In this document: positions 6,614 through 13,253 of the stretch, one piece after another | Position numbering within the stretch: the first letter of the stretch is position 1 | Layout of the letters: the number at the start of each line of letters is the position of its first letter | Virus record (IMG/VR): IMGVR_UViG_3300013006_000001 | Span: 1-58,895 of that record | Reading direction: 5' to 3' (one strand) | DNA length: 58,895 bases | DNA from: a virus | The notes under the pieces: model-generated | What the model was told of the DNA's origin: nothing | Databases searched by the model: none | What the model saw: only the letters and a program-made list of their open reading frames with translations | Made by a program: the position numbers and the translations under genes

Positions 6614-6933
6614 GATAGACTCTCCTGCGCCTGAGCTTTCATTTCGTTCCAGTCTGTTTTTTTCCGGTTCGTAAACCATTTGACGAGCCACTGCGAGATG
6701 ATTGAGATGATGATGGGCAGGACAATCATGGTGAAGATGAAGCCACAACGCCTGTCTTCTTTCACCTTGTTGGCGATAGCTCTCCGGTATTCCTTGATGC
6801 GAACTTCACCTTCAGGGTAGACAGCAATGCCAGCCAGCGCAATTCGTTTTGCGTGGCGAGACATTTCGTCGGCTCTGGTTTGTTCGACGCACAGGTCAGC
6901 AATGCCACTGGCTGTCACTTCTTCTTCTTGCAT
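6610..6933 (-). CDS. Small membrane protein, unknown
   Basis: This 107-residue protein starts at the ATG at 6933, seven bases after AGAGGA. The first 60 residues are soluble and helical (acidic QEEEVTASGIADLC, then RADEMSRHAKRIALAG). Residues about 69-91 (CGFIFTMIVLPIIISIISQW) form one membrane span, and the C-terminal 20 residues are charged. It overlaps the cysteine-rich secreted-like protein upstream by 19 bp. It belongs to the run of small membrane proteins next to the protease genes. Function unknown; holin or anchor possible. Confidence 0.6.
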   Translation of the reverse strand: MQEEEVTASGIADLCVEQTRADEMSRHAKRIALAGIAVYPEGEVRIKEYRRAIANKVKEDRRCGFIFTMIVLPIIISIISQWLVKWFTNRKKTDWNEMKAQAQESLS

Positions 6934-7130
6934 ACACAATCCTCTGGACAAATACAGAACGTCCTGTGCCCGTCTCCATGCACAATAAACCCTTTGCCTT
7001 TGCATTCAGCACAGCACTTGGCAGGGACCGGCTCAACTTTTTTTTCTACCATTGCATACGCAGAATATACTGCCACCTCACTGGGGAGGGGCCCCCGTAT
7101 ACCTGCAAAAAACATGAGAAGGTACATCAT
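6915..7130 (-). CDS. Small Cys-rich protein with N-terminal signal-like segment
   Basis: This protein has 71 residues. The first 10-12 residues (MMYLLMFFAGI) are hydrophobic, like a short signal or anchor, and residues about 38-70 are cysteine-rich (CCAECKGKGF, CICPEDCVCKKKK). The pattern CxxC-x-G-x-G and the closing CxCKKK suggest a metal-binding or disulphide-linked mini-domain. Its start overlaps the stop of the papain-like gene (ATGATG), so the two are probably made together. An export partner of the protease is possible but unproven. Confidence 0.6.
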   Translation of the reverse strand: MMYLLMFFAGIRGPLPSEVAVYSAYAMVEKKVEPVPAKCCAECKGKGFIVHGDGHRTFCICPEDCVCKKKK

Positions 7131-8023
7131 CGCTTCAGCATCCCGATGGTTCCAAGGTCTGGCAGCGTTGTCTGTGGGTAGCCCTGCACATCTGAGTAGG
7201 CCCAGCAGTCGCCGTTGTCCACGCAGATGGCAGCATCATCCGCACGGGAGATGATCATCCCGGGGACAGGGGCAGGGTAGTCAGACGGCCAGTCGTCTGG
7301 CTGGACATTCCACGCACCCCAAGACTGCATCAGGAAGATGACATCGAACGGCCAGAACTGGCGGGTGTAGTCGTAGCCGCCGATGTGCATGTCATGGCCC
7401 CACCCCTTAGATACTCTGGGGTGGTAGTTGCCCTTGGGGTTCTGCGACCACGCAGCCGTCTGGCCTGAGTGGACTCCATACCCGTTGTAGAGGGCATCGC
7501 ATAGGTCTTCCATCGTCTTGATCTGGGTGATGGTGCCGACCTTGTGCTCACTGCACAGTGCCTTGACTGCTGCCGGGGGGCCGCTGCCATTGCCCCACCG
7601 GTTGCCAATGGAGAAGTTGTACTTGCTCAGGTCTACGGCATCGTATTTCTTGCGGGCGAGGAAGCCTACGTCCCGAACGAACCGGGCAGCGCGGGCTGGG
7701 CTCATGCCCTCACCCCCTCCACGGGCTCCGTATGTGGGCTCTGTGGCCCCTCTGGCGAACCATTCCTCTGCAGACCGCCCTGACAGGATACCTGCCGCCC
7801 TAGCTGAATCCCGGGCGTTCCTGTCGCCATGGCTGGTGCAGTCCGGTCCTGTCTGCACCTCGCTGAAAGCCAGCGGGTCGAGCGCCAACTGGTACTGCCA
7901 GAGCATGGCGCGCTTGCCCTTGCCTGATCCCGGGGCACAGGAGAAATACTGGACGGGCTGGCTGGCGAGGAAGCTGTCCTTCTCTCGCTCGTCCGGCACG
8001 TAGCCTTGGAACATCTCACTCAC
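7127..8023 (-). CDS. Papain-like (C1-type) cysteine peptidase homologue
   Basis: This is a 298-residue protein. Residues 57-62 (QTGPDC) provide the oxyanion glutamine Q57 and nucleophile C62. Residues 208-216 (WGHDMHIGGY) hold the general-base histidine, probably H210. Residues 231-237 (LMQSWGA) correspond to the papain NSWG motif, but with Gln in place of the usual Asn. The fold assignment is strong, and I recall similar proteins in planctomycete and related phage genomes. No signal peptide or propeptide is evident. It sits after a secreted-protein gene and before a Cys-rich gene in a coupled operon. It could degrade envelope or host proteins, or act as a lysis enzyme in place of a muralytic endolysin. 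Confidence 0.8.
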   Translation of the reverse strand: MSEMFQGYVPDEREKDSFLASQPVQYFSCAPGSGKGKRAMLWQYQLALDPLAFSEVQTGPDCTSHGDRNARDSARAAGILSGRSAEEWFARGATEPTYGARGGGEGMSPARAARFVRDVGFLARKKYDAVDLSKYNFSIGNRWGNGSGPPAAVKALCSEHKVGTITQIKTMEDLCDALYNGYGVHSGQTAAWSQNPKGNYHPRVSKGWGHDMHIGGYDYTRQFWPFDVIFLMQSWGAWNVQPDDWPSDYPAPVPGMIISRADDAAICVDNGDCWAYSDVQGYPQTTLPDLGTIGMLKR

Positions 8024-8429
8024 ATTGCACCTTCACTGCTAGGCAGTTGTCGTGCAGCTTGTCTGCTACTGTCGAGCCGTCTCCCAACTCTTTATTGAGT
8101 GGCAATGGCTCCAGCCCTACGCCCTCCAGCAGTAGGGTGTCGATGGCTTTGTCCAATCCGGGGTACTTCCCTACGATTGGCTTCTTCGCAAACGCCAGAT
8201 GCAGGGCCTGCTTGTTCATGAGCCGCCATGTCGGCGTGTCCTTGATCAGGTCGCCGCCGTCTCGCTGGGTGATGTCAGCCAACGCTCCGTAGTATGCGGC
8301 CAGATCACGCCGCTCTTCACGTGTGGCTCCACGCATCTTCTTGGATACTTCGCCGCTCTTGTCGCCGCTGGCTGGCACGAACGACAGAGCAAGCAGCATG
8401 GCACAGACTGCGAGCGGGATGTACTTCAT
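8016..8429 (-). CDS. Secreted protein of unknown function
   Basis: This 137-residue protein starts at the ATG at 8429, five bases after AGGTGG. Residues 1-22 form a typical signal peptide (MKYIPLAVCAMLLALSFVPA) with likely cleavage after ASG. The mature part is helical with a conserved-looking segment (ALADITQRDGGDL; HLAFAKKPIVGKYPGLDKAI) and ends with two cysteines. It overlaps the papain-like gene by 8 bp. I recall this pairing of a signal-peptide protein and a papain-like protein elsewhere in phages. Its role is unknown; it may be a partner or inhibitor of the peptidase. Confidence 0.65.
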   Translation of the reverse strand: MKYIPLAVCAMLLALSFVPASGDKSGEVSKKMRGATREERRDLAAYYGALADITQRDGGDLIKDTPTWRLMNKQALHLAFAKKPIVGKYPGLDKAIDTLLLEGVGLEPLPLNKELGDGSTVADKLHDNCLAVKVQCE

Positions 8430-8650
8430 GGAGCCACCTGCAGCAGGGCATGCAGCAAGGCGTTGCATGCAGCAATGACTTCCTTGTCGGTTGATTCGTC
8501 CCTGATCCTCACGATGCTTTCAATGGCATCAAGGGACTTGGGCTTTGAGGATGGCCTACTGTTGTACATCGCAATCAGCTTTGGCCCGAGCGCCGTGGCA
8601 ATTCCAACGATGAGCAACAGGATGATGGCAAGGACTTGATATTGTGTCAT
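8426..8650 (-). CDS. Small N-terminally anchored membrane protein
   Basis: This is a 74-residue protein. Residues about 5-27 (QVLAIILLLIVGIATALGPK) form one membrane span followed by a basic stretch and a soluble helical tail (SIVRIRDESTDKEVIAACNA). It overlaps the subtilisin gene (ATGA) and the secreted-protein gene by 4 bp each. In the protease cassette it may serve as a holin-like or docking component. No family is recognised. Confidence 0.6.
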   Translation of the reverse strand: MTQYQVLAIILLLIVGIATALGPKLIAMYNSRPSSKPKSLDAIESIVRIRDESTDKEVIAACNALLHALLQVAP

Positions 8651-9582
8651 ACAACTTTCCCGCCGGGAATCCAGATGGTTACGCCAGCGACTTGTTCGAT
8701 GGCTTGGTAGTTCACAAGGCGATGGGGATCAATCAGTCCCCACCCATACAAGGAATCCCTTCCTGCGTCACCTGCATCCACGCAGGTCTGCGACAGGGCT
8801 TTGGCAATGGCATTCCTGTCCGCCTTCTCGTCGCCACGTAGCGAGGAGACGTACAACGCCAGCACCCCAGCCACGAATGGTGCCGCCATGGAGGTGCCAC
8901 TGAGCGTGGCATACCCACCGTCGAGCCAGCATGAGGTGATCTCCTCGCCGGGGGCAGCGACCAGAATCTCTTTGCCCCTGCTGGAGAACTCACAAGCCTT
9001 GCCGTGTTTGTCCACAGCACCGACACCAATCGTCTCCATGAACGCAGCGGGATAGAGGACAGGCCCGCCGTCGTTGCCAGCAGCACACACCACAATCACA
9101 CCCTTGTCATAGGCGTACTTGATTGCGGCATGCAGTCGGTCTTCAGGCTTGGCTGTGCCCAGAGACATGCAGCAGATGTGGGCACCTGCATCAGCAGCAA
9201 AGCACACGGCTTCCGCCACAGCCTTCTGTGATCCCATGCCTGAATGGCCAAGCACTTTGAGGGAGAGGAGCTTGGCATCAGGCGCAATGCCGTGCATCCC
9301 TCCGTTGGCAGCAATCACACCGGCAACGTGAGTGCCGTGCCCAACCGTGTCTACCTCCACTGAGTCGGAGGAGAAGTTCCGGCGGTCGAGGACTGCATGC
9401 TTCAGGTCTGGGTGAGGAGCGACACCTGAGTCCACAATCGCCACGGTCACACCCAGCCCCTTGGTGCGTGACCAAAGGGCCGGGATGCCGTATGACGAAA
9501 CACCCCAGTCGATTACGCCAGTGCCGCTCTTGGGCAGGACGGCAAGCTCGACTCGGTATGGTGGCAGATGTACAAAGCTCAC
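8647..9582 (-). CDS. Subtilisin-like serine peptidase (S8 family)
   Basis: This 311-residue protein starts with GTG, overlapping the previous stop (GTGA). The catalytic triad is complete: D51 in VAIVDSG, H82 in GHGTHVAG, S231 in LSGTSMAAPFVAG. The oxyanion asparagine is N170 in CAAGNDGG. There is no signal peptide and only about 40 residues precede the core, so a classical inhibitory propeptide is absent. It is therefore likely cytoplasmic or released at lysis, unless exported by another route. Uses could include virion protein maturation, host protein degradation or envelope attack. It lies in the same coupled operon as a papain-like peptidase. Confidence 0.93.
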   Translation of the reverse strand: MSFVHLPPYRVELAVLPKSGTGVIDWGVSSYGIPALWSRTKGLGVTVAIVDSGVAPHPDLKHAVLDRRNFSSDSVEVDTVGHGTHVAGVIAANGGMHGIAPDAKLLSLKVLGHSGMGSQKAVAEAVCFAADAGAHICCMSLGTAKPEDRLHAAIKYAYDKGVIVVCAAGNDGGPVLYPAAFMETIGVGAVDKHGKACEFSSRGKEILVAAPGEEITSCWLDGGYATLSGTSMAAPFVAGVLALYVSSLRGDEKADRNAIAKALSQTCVDAGDAGRDSLYGWGLIDPHRLVNYQAIEQVAGVTIWIPGGKVV

Positions 9583-9947
9583 TTGTCGTTCGCACTCTGG
9601 AGGGCTTGCAGGATAGAGATGATCAGCGGCAGCACCACGTTGATGATCACCTGCCAGTCAAAGCCAAGCGCACCGCACTCAGCACCGACAGACAGCAGGT
9701 TAATGTCGCTGGCGTATGCGGCCACGCAGGAGTCTTCGTCCTCGTCGCCGTACATCAATGCGGCAACAGGGGCGAGCGAGTGCTTCGTCTCGTCCTGCAG
9801 AACCGGGAGAACGACACGGGCAATCTTGTCAAGGATGGCCCACTGCTCAATTAGAGGGAGCGTGTCCTTGTACGTCTTGGCGATGGCAACTACCTGCGTG
9901 AGTTGGTCGCGGTGAGCGAGCAACCACCTGACTACTGCGTAATTCAT
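9579..9947 (-). CDS. Hypothetical protein with C-terminal hydrophobic helix
   Basis: This 122-residue protein is first in the protease/membrane cassette. The N-terminal 60 residues are amphipathic helices. The middle is acidic (MYGDEDEDSCVAAY). Residues about 95-115 (FDWQVIINVVLPLIISILQA) could insert into the membrane. The start codon is ATG with only a distant AGGG upstream. It overlaps the subtilisin gene by 4 bp. The family is not recognised; a pore-forming or membrane-docking role is possible. Confidence 0.6.
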   Translation of the reverse strand: MNYAVVRWLLAHRDQLTQVVAIAKTYKDTLPLIEQWAILDKIARVVLPVLQDETKHSLAPVAALMYGDEDEDSCVAAYASDINLLSVGAECGALGFDWQVIINVVLPLIISILQALQSANDK

Positions 9948-10016
9948 GTCTTGGGCCCTAGGGTTTAATTGTCGATTCCTTATACAATCTAATGTCCTCC
10001 GGGCGGAGGCGGCAAT
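9948..10016 (-). promoter_or_regulatory. Candidate promoter region of the protease/membrane cassette
   Basis: This is the only gap of note between 5.7 and 12.5 kb. On the minus strand it holds a -10-like TATAAG (plus 9979-9984). Upstream lies a perfect dyad (CCTCCG-CC-CGGAGG, plus 9997-10010) where a -35 box would be, but no TTGACA-like hexamer. This could be an activator- or alternative-sigma-dependent promoter for the eight genes down to the sigma factor. The assignment is tentative. Confidence 0.35.
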
Positions 10017-10361
10017 TCACCATTCCTGCAACCGGCAAGCCACCTGAATCCTGCCCAACTCTGCCCAGAAAGTAGGGTGGTGGTGTGGGTCTGGGCTGCT
10101 ATGGTCGTTCAGACTGAACGTGCGGGCGTGCGCCCATTCCTCGCACAGGGTATCAAGCATGCCATCCATCGTCTGGCTTGACCTGATCCAGATGACCCCC
10201 CGGAACTCCTCGTCATCAAAGAAGAAGTAGCCCAAGGCTTCCGGCATTTTGTCAGCCGGTCGAAGGAGTATCCTGACCGGGAACAGGAGCGAGAAGTTCT
10301 TGGTTGCAAAGCGTCTGAACTTGCGGACAAGCTGCCGCTGCGACCGCAAATCGTGGGACAT
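10017..10361 (-). CDS. Hypothetical protein, possibly metal-binding
   Basis: This 114-residue protein starts at an ATG seven bases after GAGG. A segment LDTLCEEWAHARTF followed by HHHPTFWAELGRIQ resembles the helix-bearing metal sites of small zincin-like phage proteins (E-E-W-A-H plus later His), though a full HExxH is absent. The N-terminus is basic. It overlaps the resolvase-like nuclease gene by 110 bp in another frame, an unusually long same-strand overlap. It is the last gene of the nuclease cluster. Confidence 0.6.
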   Translation of the reverse strand: MSHDLRSQRQLVRKFRRFATKNFSLLFPVRILLRPADKMPEALGYFFFDDEEFRGVIWIRSSQTMDGMLDTLCEEWAHARTFSLNDHSSPDPHHHPTFWAELGRIQVACRLQEW

Positions 10362-10644
10362 CTGACAGCCTCATAACGACAACCCAAGGCTGGTTGTTCC
10401 GGCGGTGAAGGACCACCGGAACCTGATCCTCGGCATCTTCTATGGCCTGCTTCAGCCACACATATAGATTGCCCTTCTCGGTTCGCTTGACCTCCAGATG
10501 GACGCCCTCGCAGCCGTGGACAATGTCCGGGCTTTCGCCACCGCCAGAGAACTGCTGTCCCCTGCGGCTGGGAACACCCATGACGGCTGACCATTCCTTG
10601 GACCCCTCCAGTTCCCCGCGAACGCCTTTCTGCCGTGAGTTCAT
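10252..10644 (-). CDS. Holliday-junction-resolvase-like PD-(D/E)XK nuclease
   Basis: This is a 130-residue protein. The active-site pattern E11 (RGELEG), D40 (ESPDIV) and E51-V-K53 (LEVKRTE) fits the PD-(D/E)XK superfamily. The motif RRGQQFSGGGESPDIV is typical of phage proteins annotated as Holliday junction resolvases. The core ends near residue 95 and the remaining tail is probably disordered; that tail's DNA also encodes the start of the next gene. It likely resolves branched DNA made by the ERF/exonuclease recombination system. Confidence 0.8.
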   Translation of the reverse strand: MNSRQKGVRGELEGSKEWSAVMGVPSRRGQQFSGGGESPDIVHGCEGVHLEVKRTEKGNLYVWLKQAIEDAEDQVPVVLHRRNNQPWVVVMRLSDVPRFAVAAAACPQVQTLCNQELLAPVPGQDTPSTG

Positions 10645-10904
10645 TTGACCACCTGCGCCATCTCGGATACTAGCTTGGCTCCTCTACCAGAGAAGTCTCT
10701 GCATTCAATCTCTTGCAGTGTAGGAAATTGCTCGAGGATATACTGACATAGCTTAGTGCCGGACATTCTGTTCATGGCCTTCTCGTTCTTTGCTATCCAA
10801 GTTCCTGCTACGTTCCAGAACGCGAAGTCTCTGGCGTCCCCAAGGGTAGGCCAGTAGACGTAGATGTTGTAGGTCGTTGTCTTCCAGTGTCCAGAGGAGT
10901 TCAT
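10641..10904 (-). CDS. Hypothetical protein
   Basis: This 87-residue protein starts at an ATG preceded by GGAGG and overlaps both neighbours by 4 bp. The N-terminal part is aromatic (YNIYVYWPTLGDARDFAFWN); the C-terminal part is mixed helical (LCQYILEQFPTLQEI). There is no signal, membrane span or known motif. It is embedded between nuclease genes and presumably co-translated with them. Confidence 0.55.
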   Translation of the reverse strand: MNSSGHWKTTTYNIYVYWPTLGDARDFAFWNVAGTWIAKNEKAMNRMSGTKLCQYILEQFPTLQEIECRDFSGRGAKLVSEMAQVVK

Positions 10905-11272
10905 TCGGGGGCCTCCGCTCTAAGTAGGGACTTGATCACATCGTTCACATGCCATGGTTTTTCTTTGGCGGCGCATTGTTCCAGCAGGTAGTGCGTCAGC
11001 GTTTCGCCAGTCTGTATGTCCTGCAAGTCACCGACCAGCCTGCCATATGAATCCCTCAGCCAGTCGGCATTGATGAAGTACAAGCCATCCGGTTCCTGAT
11101 GAAGCTCCACCCAGTCCAGCACCAGCGTCCTGCATGCCTTGGTGCATTCGATACCTTCGAGCACCATGTGCTGAGATACCTCTTGGCCGATGTGAGGCAG
11201 CACCACCCTGATCATCAACGTGTCAGAGCGAGTAACGCGGATGACTCTCACAGTCGGCGGATAGACCTGCAT
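10901..11272 (-). CDS. Staphylococcal-nuclease-like protein, catalytic residues apparently missing
   Basis: This is a 123-residue protein. The order of segments fits the SNase OB-like fold: VIRVTRSDTLMIRVVL (first strands, with the conserved D-T), MVLEGIECTKACRTLVLDWV (usually RLxGIDxPE..A), then DSYGRLVGDL and LTHYLLEQCAAKE (usually YGRxLgdl...L...LL..G.A). The expected arginine before the GI motif reads Gln-His-Met and the catalytic Glu is not evident. It may bind rather than cut nucleic acid, or the active site may be remodelled. The fold call rests on pattern matching only. Confidence 0.6.
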   Translation of the reverse strand: MQVYPPTVRVIRVTRSDTLMIRVVLPHIGQEVSQHMVLEGIECTKACRTLVLDWVELHQEPDGLYFINADWLRDSYGRLVGDLQDIQTGETLTHYLLEQCAAKEKPWHVNDVIKSLLRAEAPE

Positions 11273-11652
11273 GTGTTCTGCTTTCGTTCGTCTAGGTAAT
11301 ACTGATCCGGTGGTTCAGGATCATAGCCAAGGTGCTTCTTGTTTTTGAGCACAGCCAAATACGCAGGGTCATAGTTGTCTGGGTCTGAGTCCTGCTTGGC
11401 CCACAGCAGTGTACGTTTGTTGATGTCGGGCGTCAATGCGTACACCTTGCCAGAGTGGAATACGCCGTGGCATCTGTCACAGAGGAGAAGGTAGTTCCTC
11501 TTGTCGTTTCCCTTGGAGCGGGAGAATCCTCCCATCATGTGGTGGACTTCCAATTCCCTGCCATACGCCATCTGTGGCCACCAGCAGACAGCGCACTGCC
11601 TTTGTCCTACCAGCCACAGGTTAAGCTCGCTTTTTTCTTTTGGTGTTTGCAT
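11248..11652 (-). CDS. HNH endonuclease
   Basis: This is a 134-residue protein. CAVC at residues 20-23 and CDRCHGVFH near 58-66 form the structural zinc site. LEVHHMMGG (around residues 34-42) gives the HNH catalytic His-His. The layout matches phage HNH enzymes that nick DNA during packaging or mobility. It overlaps the endonuclease VII-like gene by 32 bp and the SNase-like gene by 25 bp. It may be a homing enzyme or part of the recombination set; no intron or inserted gene is evident around it. Confidence 0.85.
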   Translation of the reverse strand: MQTPKEKSELNLWLVGQRQCAVCWWPQMAYGRELEVHHMMGGFSRSKGNDKRNYLLLCDRCHGVFHSGKVYALTPDINKRTLLWAKQDSDPDNYDPAYLAVLKNKKHLGYDPEPPDQYYLDERKQNTCRSIRRL

Positions 11653-11977
11653 TGTGTGGCTTGCACTTTGTCAGGATGTACTTCTTCAGCATGTCGGCAC
11701 GCTTGGGGCACTCTTTGATGTTGCCCACCGATAAGTTGCACTGGCGGCACAGCACGCCTCTAACAACTCCAGTTCTCTTGCAGTGATCTATGTTGCGTGC
11801 TGACGAACTCTTGAAGATGCTTCCGCAACACTGACATCGCGTCTTTGCCAGCAACGCTTTGAGTTCCGACTCAGTGACGTTGTATCTGGTGAGCCGCGAA
11901 CTGATAGAGAAACATGGGCTGCAGCGTCCCCTAGACAGACGCCGGGTCACCGCGTTGCACCTCTTGCAATACTTCAA
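11621..11977 (-). CDS. Endonuclease VII-like recombination nuclease
   Basis: This protein has 118 residues from a TTG start that overlaps the upstream nuclease gene by 47 bp. CQCCG (around residues 48-52), then NIDHCKRTGVVRGVLCRQCN, matches the zinc-bound His-Asp-His-type active site of T4 endonuclease VII (Recombination_endonuclease VII family). An N-terminal CxxC pair (CKRC, CSPC) suggests a second zinc site. It would cleave branched DNA such as Holliday junctions before packaging. It is therefore the second junction nuclease encoded here. Confidence 0.85.
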   Translation of the reverse strand: MKYCKRCNAVTRRLSRGRCSPCFSISSRLTRYNVTESELKALLAKTRCQCCGSIFKSSSARNIDHCKRTGVVRGVLCRQCNLSVGNIKECPKRADMLKKYILTKCKPHNANTKRKKRA

Positions 11978-12494
11978 GGTGCTGGCTCTCAGAGATGCAG
12001 CAGGACGGCAGTCCTTTCCGCAGGCTGTCGGGGGACATCACCAAGCGGGGGCCGTGGCCAAAGTCGCGGGACTCTCCAGACCTAATGTCCTGCTGGCTGC
12101 ACCAGCCAAACATCTTTCCCTTCATCTGAGCGGCGTCAAAGACAACGAGTGCATAGAAGTCCTTCCATATCTTTGGAGGATCATTCTCTATGAGAAGAGG
12201 TCCGTATGGATTGGTGCTTGTCTTCACATCCAGAGTCAAGCCGCCGCACAGGAAGTCGCAGCCGCCATCGCCTTCAGCAAGGAGGCGGGTGTCAACGTCC
12301 ATCCCTGACTCAAGGGCAAACACAAGCTCGCCAGCAAGGCCAATGAGGTGGGTGTTGTGCTTGCACCACAGTCTGGTGGAAACATAATCCTGCTTCTGTC
12401 CAGACCGGGCATCAGCAAGGGCAGCAAGGGCATCGTAGTCGCCCTTCAAATCCCACCAGCCATCACCCAAGTAAACGGAATTCTCACCCAGCAT
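11931..12494 (-). CDS. PD-(D/E)XK nuclease-like protein
   Basis: This 187-residue protein starts at an ATG preceded by GGAGG. The motif GLAGELVFALESG (E56), then GDGGCDFLCGG (D80) and LTLDVKTSTN (D89-V-K91), is the PD-(D/E)XK active-site layout seen in restriction-like nucleases. The C-terminal third is not recognisable. It is the first gene of the nuclease cluster after a 388-bp noncoding stretch. It may degrade host DNA or act in recombination. Confidence 0.75.
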   Translation of the reverse strand: MLGENSVYLGDGWWDLKGDYDALAALADARSGQKQDYVSTRLWCKHNTHLIGLAGELVFALESGMDVDTRLLAEGDGGCDFLCGGLTLDVKTSTNPYGPLLIENDPPKIWKDFYALVVFDAAQMKGKMFGWCSQQDIRSGESRDFGHGPRLVMSPDSLRKGLPSCCISESQHLEVLQEVQRGDPASV

Positions 12495-12882
12495 GTGACC
12501 TCCATGTCAGCACTGAATCTACCCACCAACACGCTGAGTGAGCAACCCGTTCAAGCGGTGGTGAGCGAGAGGCAAAGACTCCGCGCTGTGGCGGGAGTCG
12601 ATGCTGTTCAAGCGGTGGAGCCGCGTATCAGCAAAGCCAGTGCATTGTTGTTCACGGGGTCCACATGGTCACATCCTTTGCCCCGGCAGAGCGCCCCTCG
12701 GGTACGCCAAGGCTGGAGTCTTATGAGCATGCCTTGCTATCTCTGCAGGTGCCGCGTCGTGCGGCACAGGTGCCCCCTCTTGTCTCACCGCATCAGCGGC
12801 ACGTTGGCGGGGGGCCGAACTTCAGACCATTTGGCAACAGGGCCTATGTCGAATCAGTAGCCTACAGCGCCCGCTGTGGCTG
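12495..12882 (-). promoter_or_regulatory. 388-bp noncoding stretch with direct repeats and hairpins
   Basis: No convincing coding frame is seen; the longest frames are on the opposite strand and look like chance frames. Two identical 13-base copies of GTTCAAGCGGTGG lie at 12549-12561 and 12606-12618, 57 bp apart. Between them is an imperfect dyad (12577-12600, GACTCC...GGGAGTC). A 6-bp hairpin lies at 12750-12766 (TGCCGC-loop-GCGGCA). No tRNA cloverleaf could be built by eye. It probably carries the promoter/operator of the nuclease cluster. Confidence 0.5.
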
Positions 12883-13146
12883 TCAAGGCCAGCTTGGATA
12901 GAACACCACGCCACGGTCAGGAGCACCCTTGACCTCAATGGCGTTGGCCCGCTTGAAGCCCTCTGCAATGGCCTGAGCGACCTTCATCTCATCGACGCCA
13001 TACCGGTCGCCCCAGTTGTCCTTGACGAACACAGCAAGCTCACGGCGGTCCTGCTCCGACGCAGGGCCTTCCTCCTCCCGGCTCATCCACACTCGGATGG
13101 ACAGGTCCGCAACTTCGACTGAAACAATGTTCTCGTAAATCTTCAT
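12883..13146 (-). CDS. Hypothetical protein
   Basis: This 87-residue protein starts at the ATG at 13146, five bases after GGAG and overlapping the stop of the upstream mini-gene. The sequence is acidic and mixed (IVSVEVADLSIRVWMSREEE, then VAQAIAEGFKRANAIEVKGA). It has the look of a small alpha/beta protein. No family is recognised. It is the last gene before the 388-bp noncoding stretch. Confidence 0.6.
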   Translation of the reverse strand: MKIYENIVSVEVADLSIRVWMSREEEGPASEQDRRELAVFVKDNWGDRYGVDEMKVAQAIAEGFKRANAIEVKGAPDRGVVFYPSWP

Positions 13147-13253
13147 GGCTCTCCCCATACGTTGGTAATCTTCAGCTTCAACTGCTCAATCTCTTTCCTC
13201 AGGCGTTCGTTCTCTTTCTTCAACTGTTCAATCAAGGTTTCTTGGGTAGGCAT
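13143..13253 (-). CDS. Leucine-zipper-like mini-protein (36 aa)
   Basis: This short ORF begins at an ATG inside the end of the upstream gene (26-bp overlap) and ends with a TGA overlapping the next ATG. It encodes MPTQETLIEQLKKENERL... with leucines or isoleucines at heptad spacing for about 25 residues, then ITNVWGEP. Exact coupling on both sides and the clean heptad pattern argue that it is a real gene. A dimerising accessory peptide is possible. Confidence 0.55.
   Translation of the reverse strand: MPTQETLIEQLKKENERLRKEIEQLKLKITNVWGEP

Noticed and set aside
12348-12860. 170-codon plus-strand frame over the 388-bp gap
   Set aside because: It is partly antisense to the PD-(D/E)XK gene, has no good ribosome site and carries no motif; kept as noncoding.
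12495-12882. tRNA gene in the long gap
   Set aside because: No acceptor stem, D-arm and T-arm combination could be built on either strand by eye.
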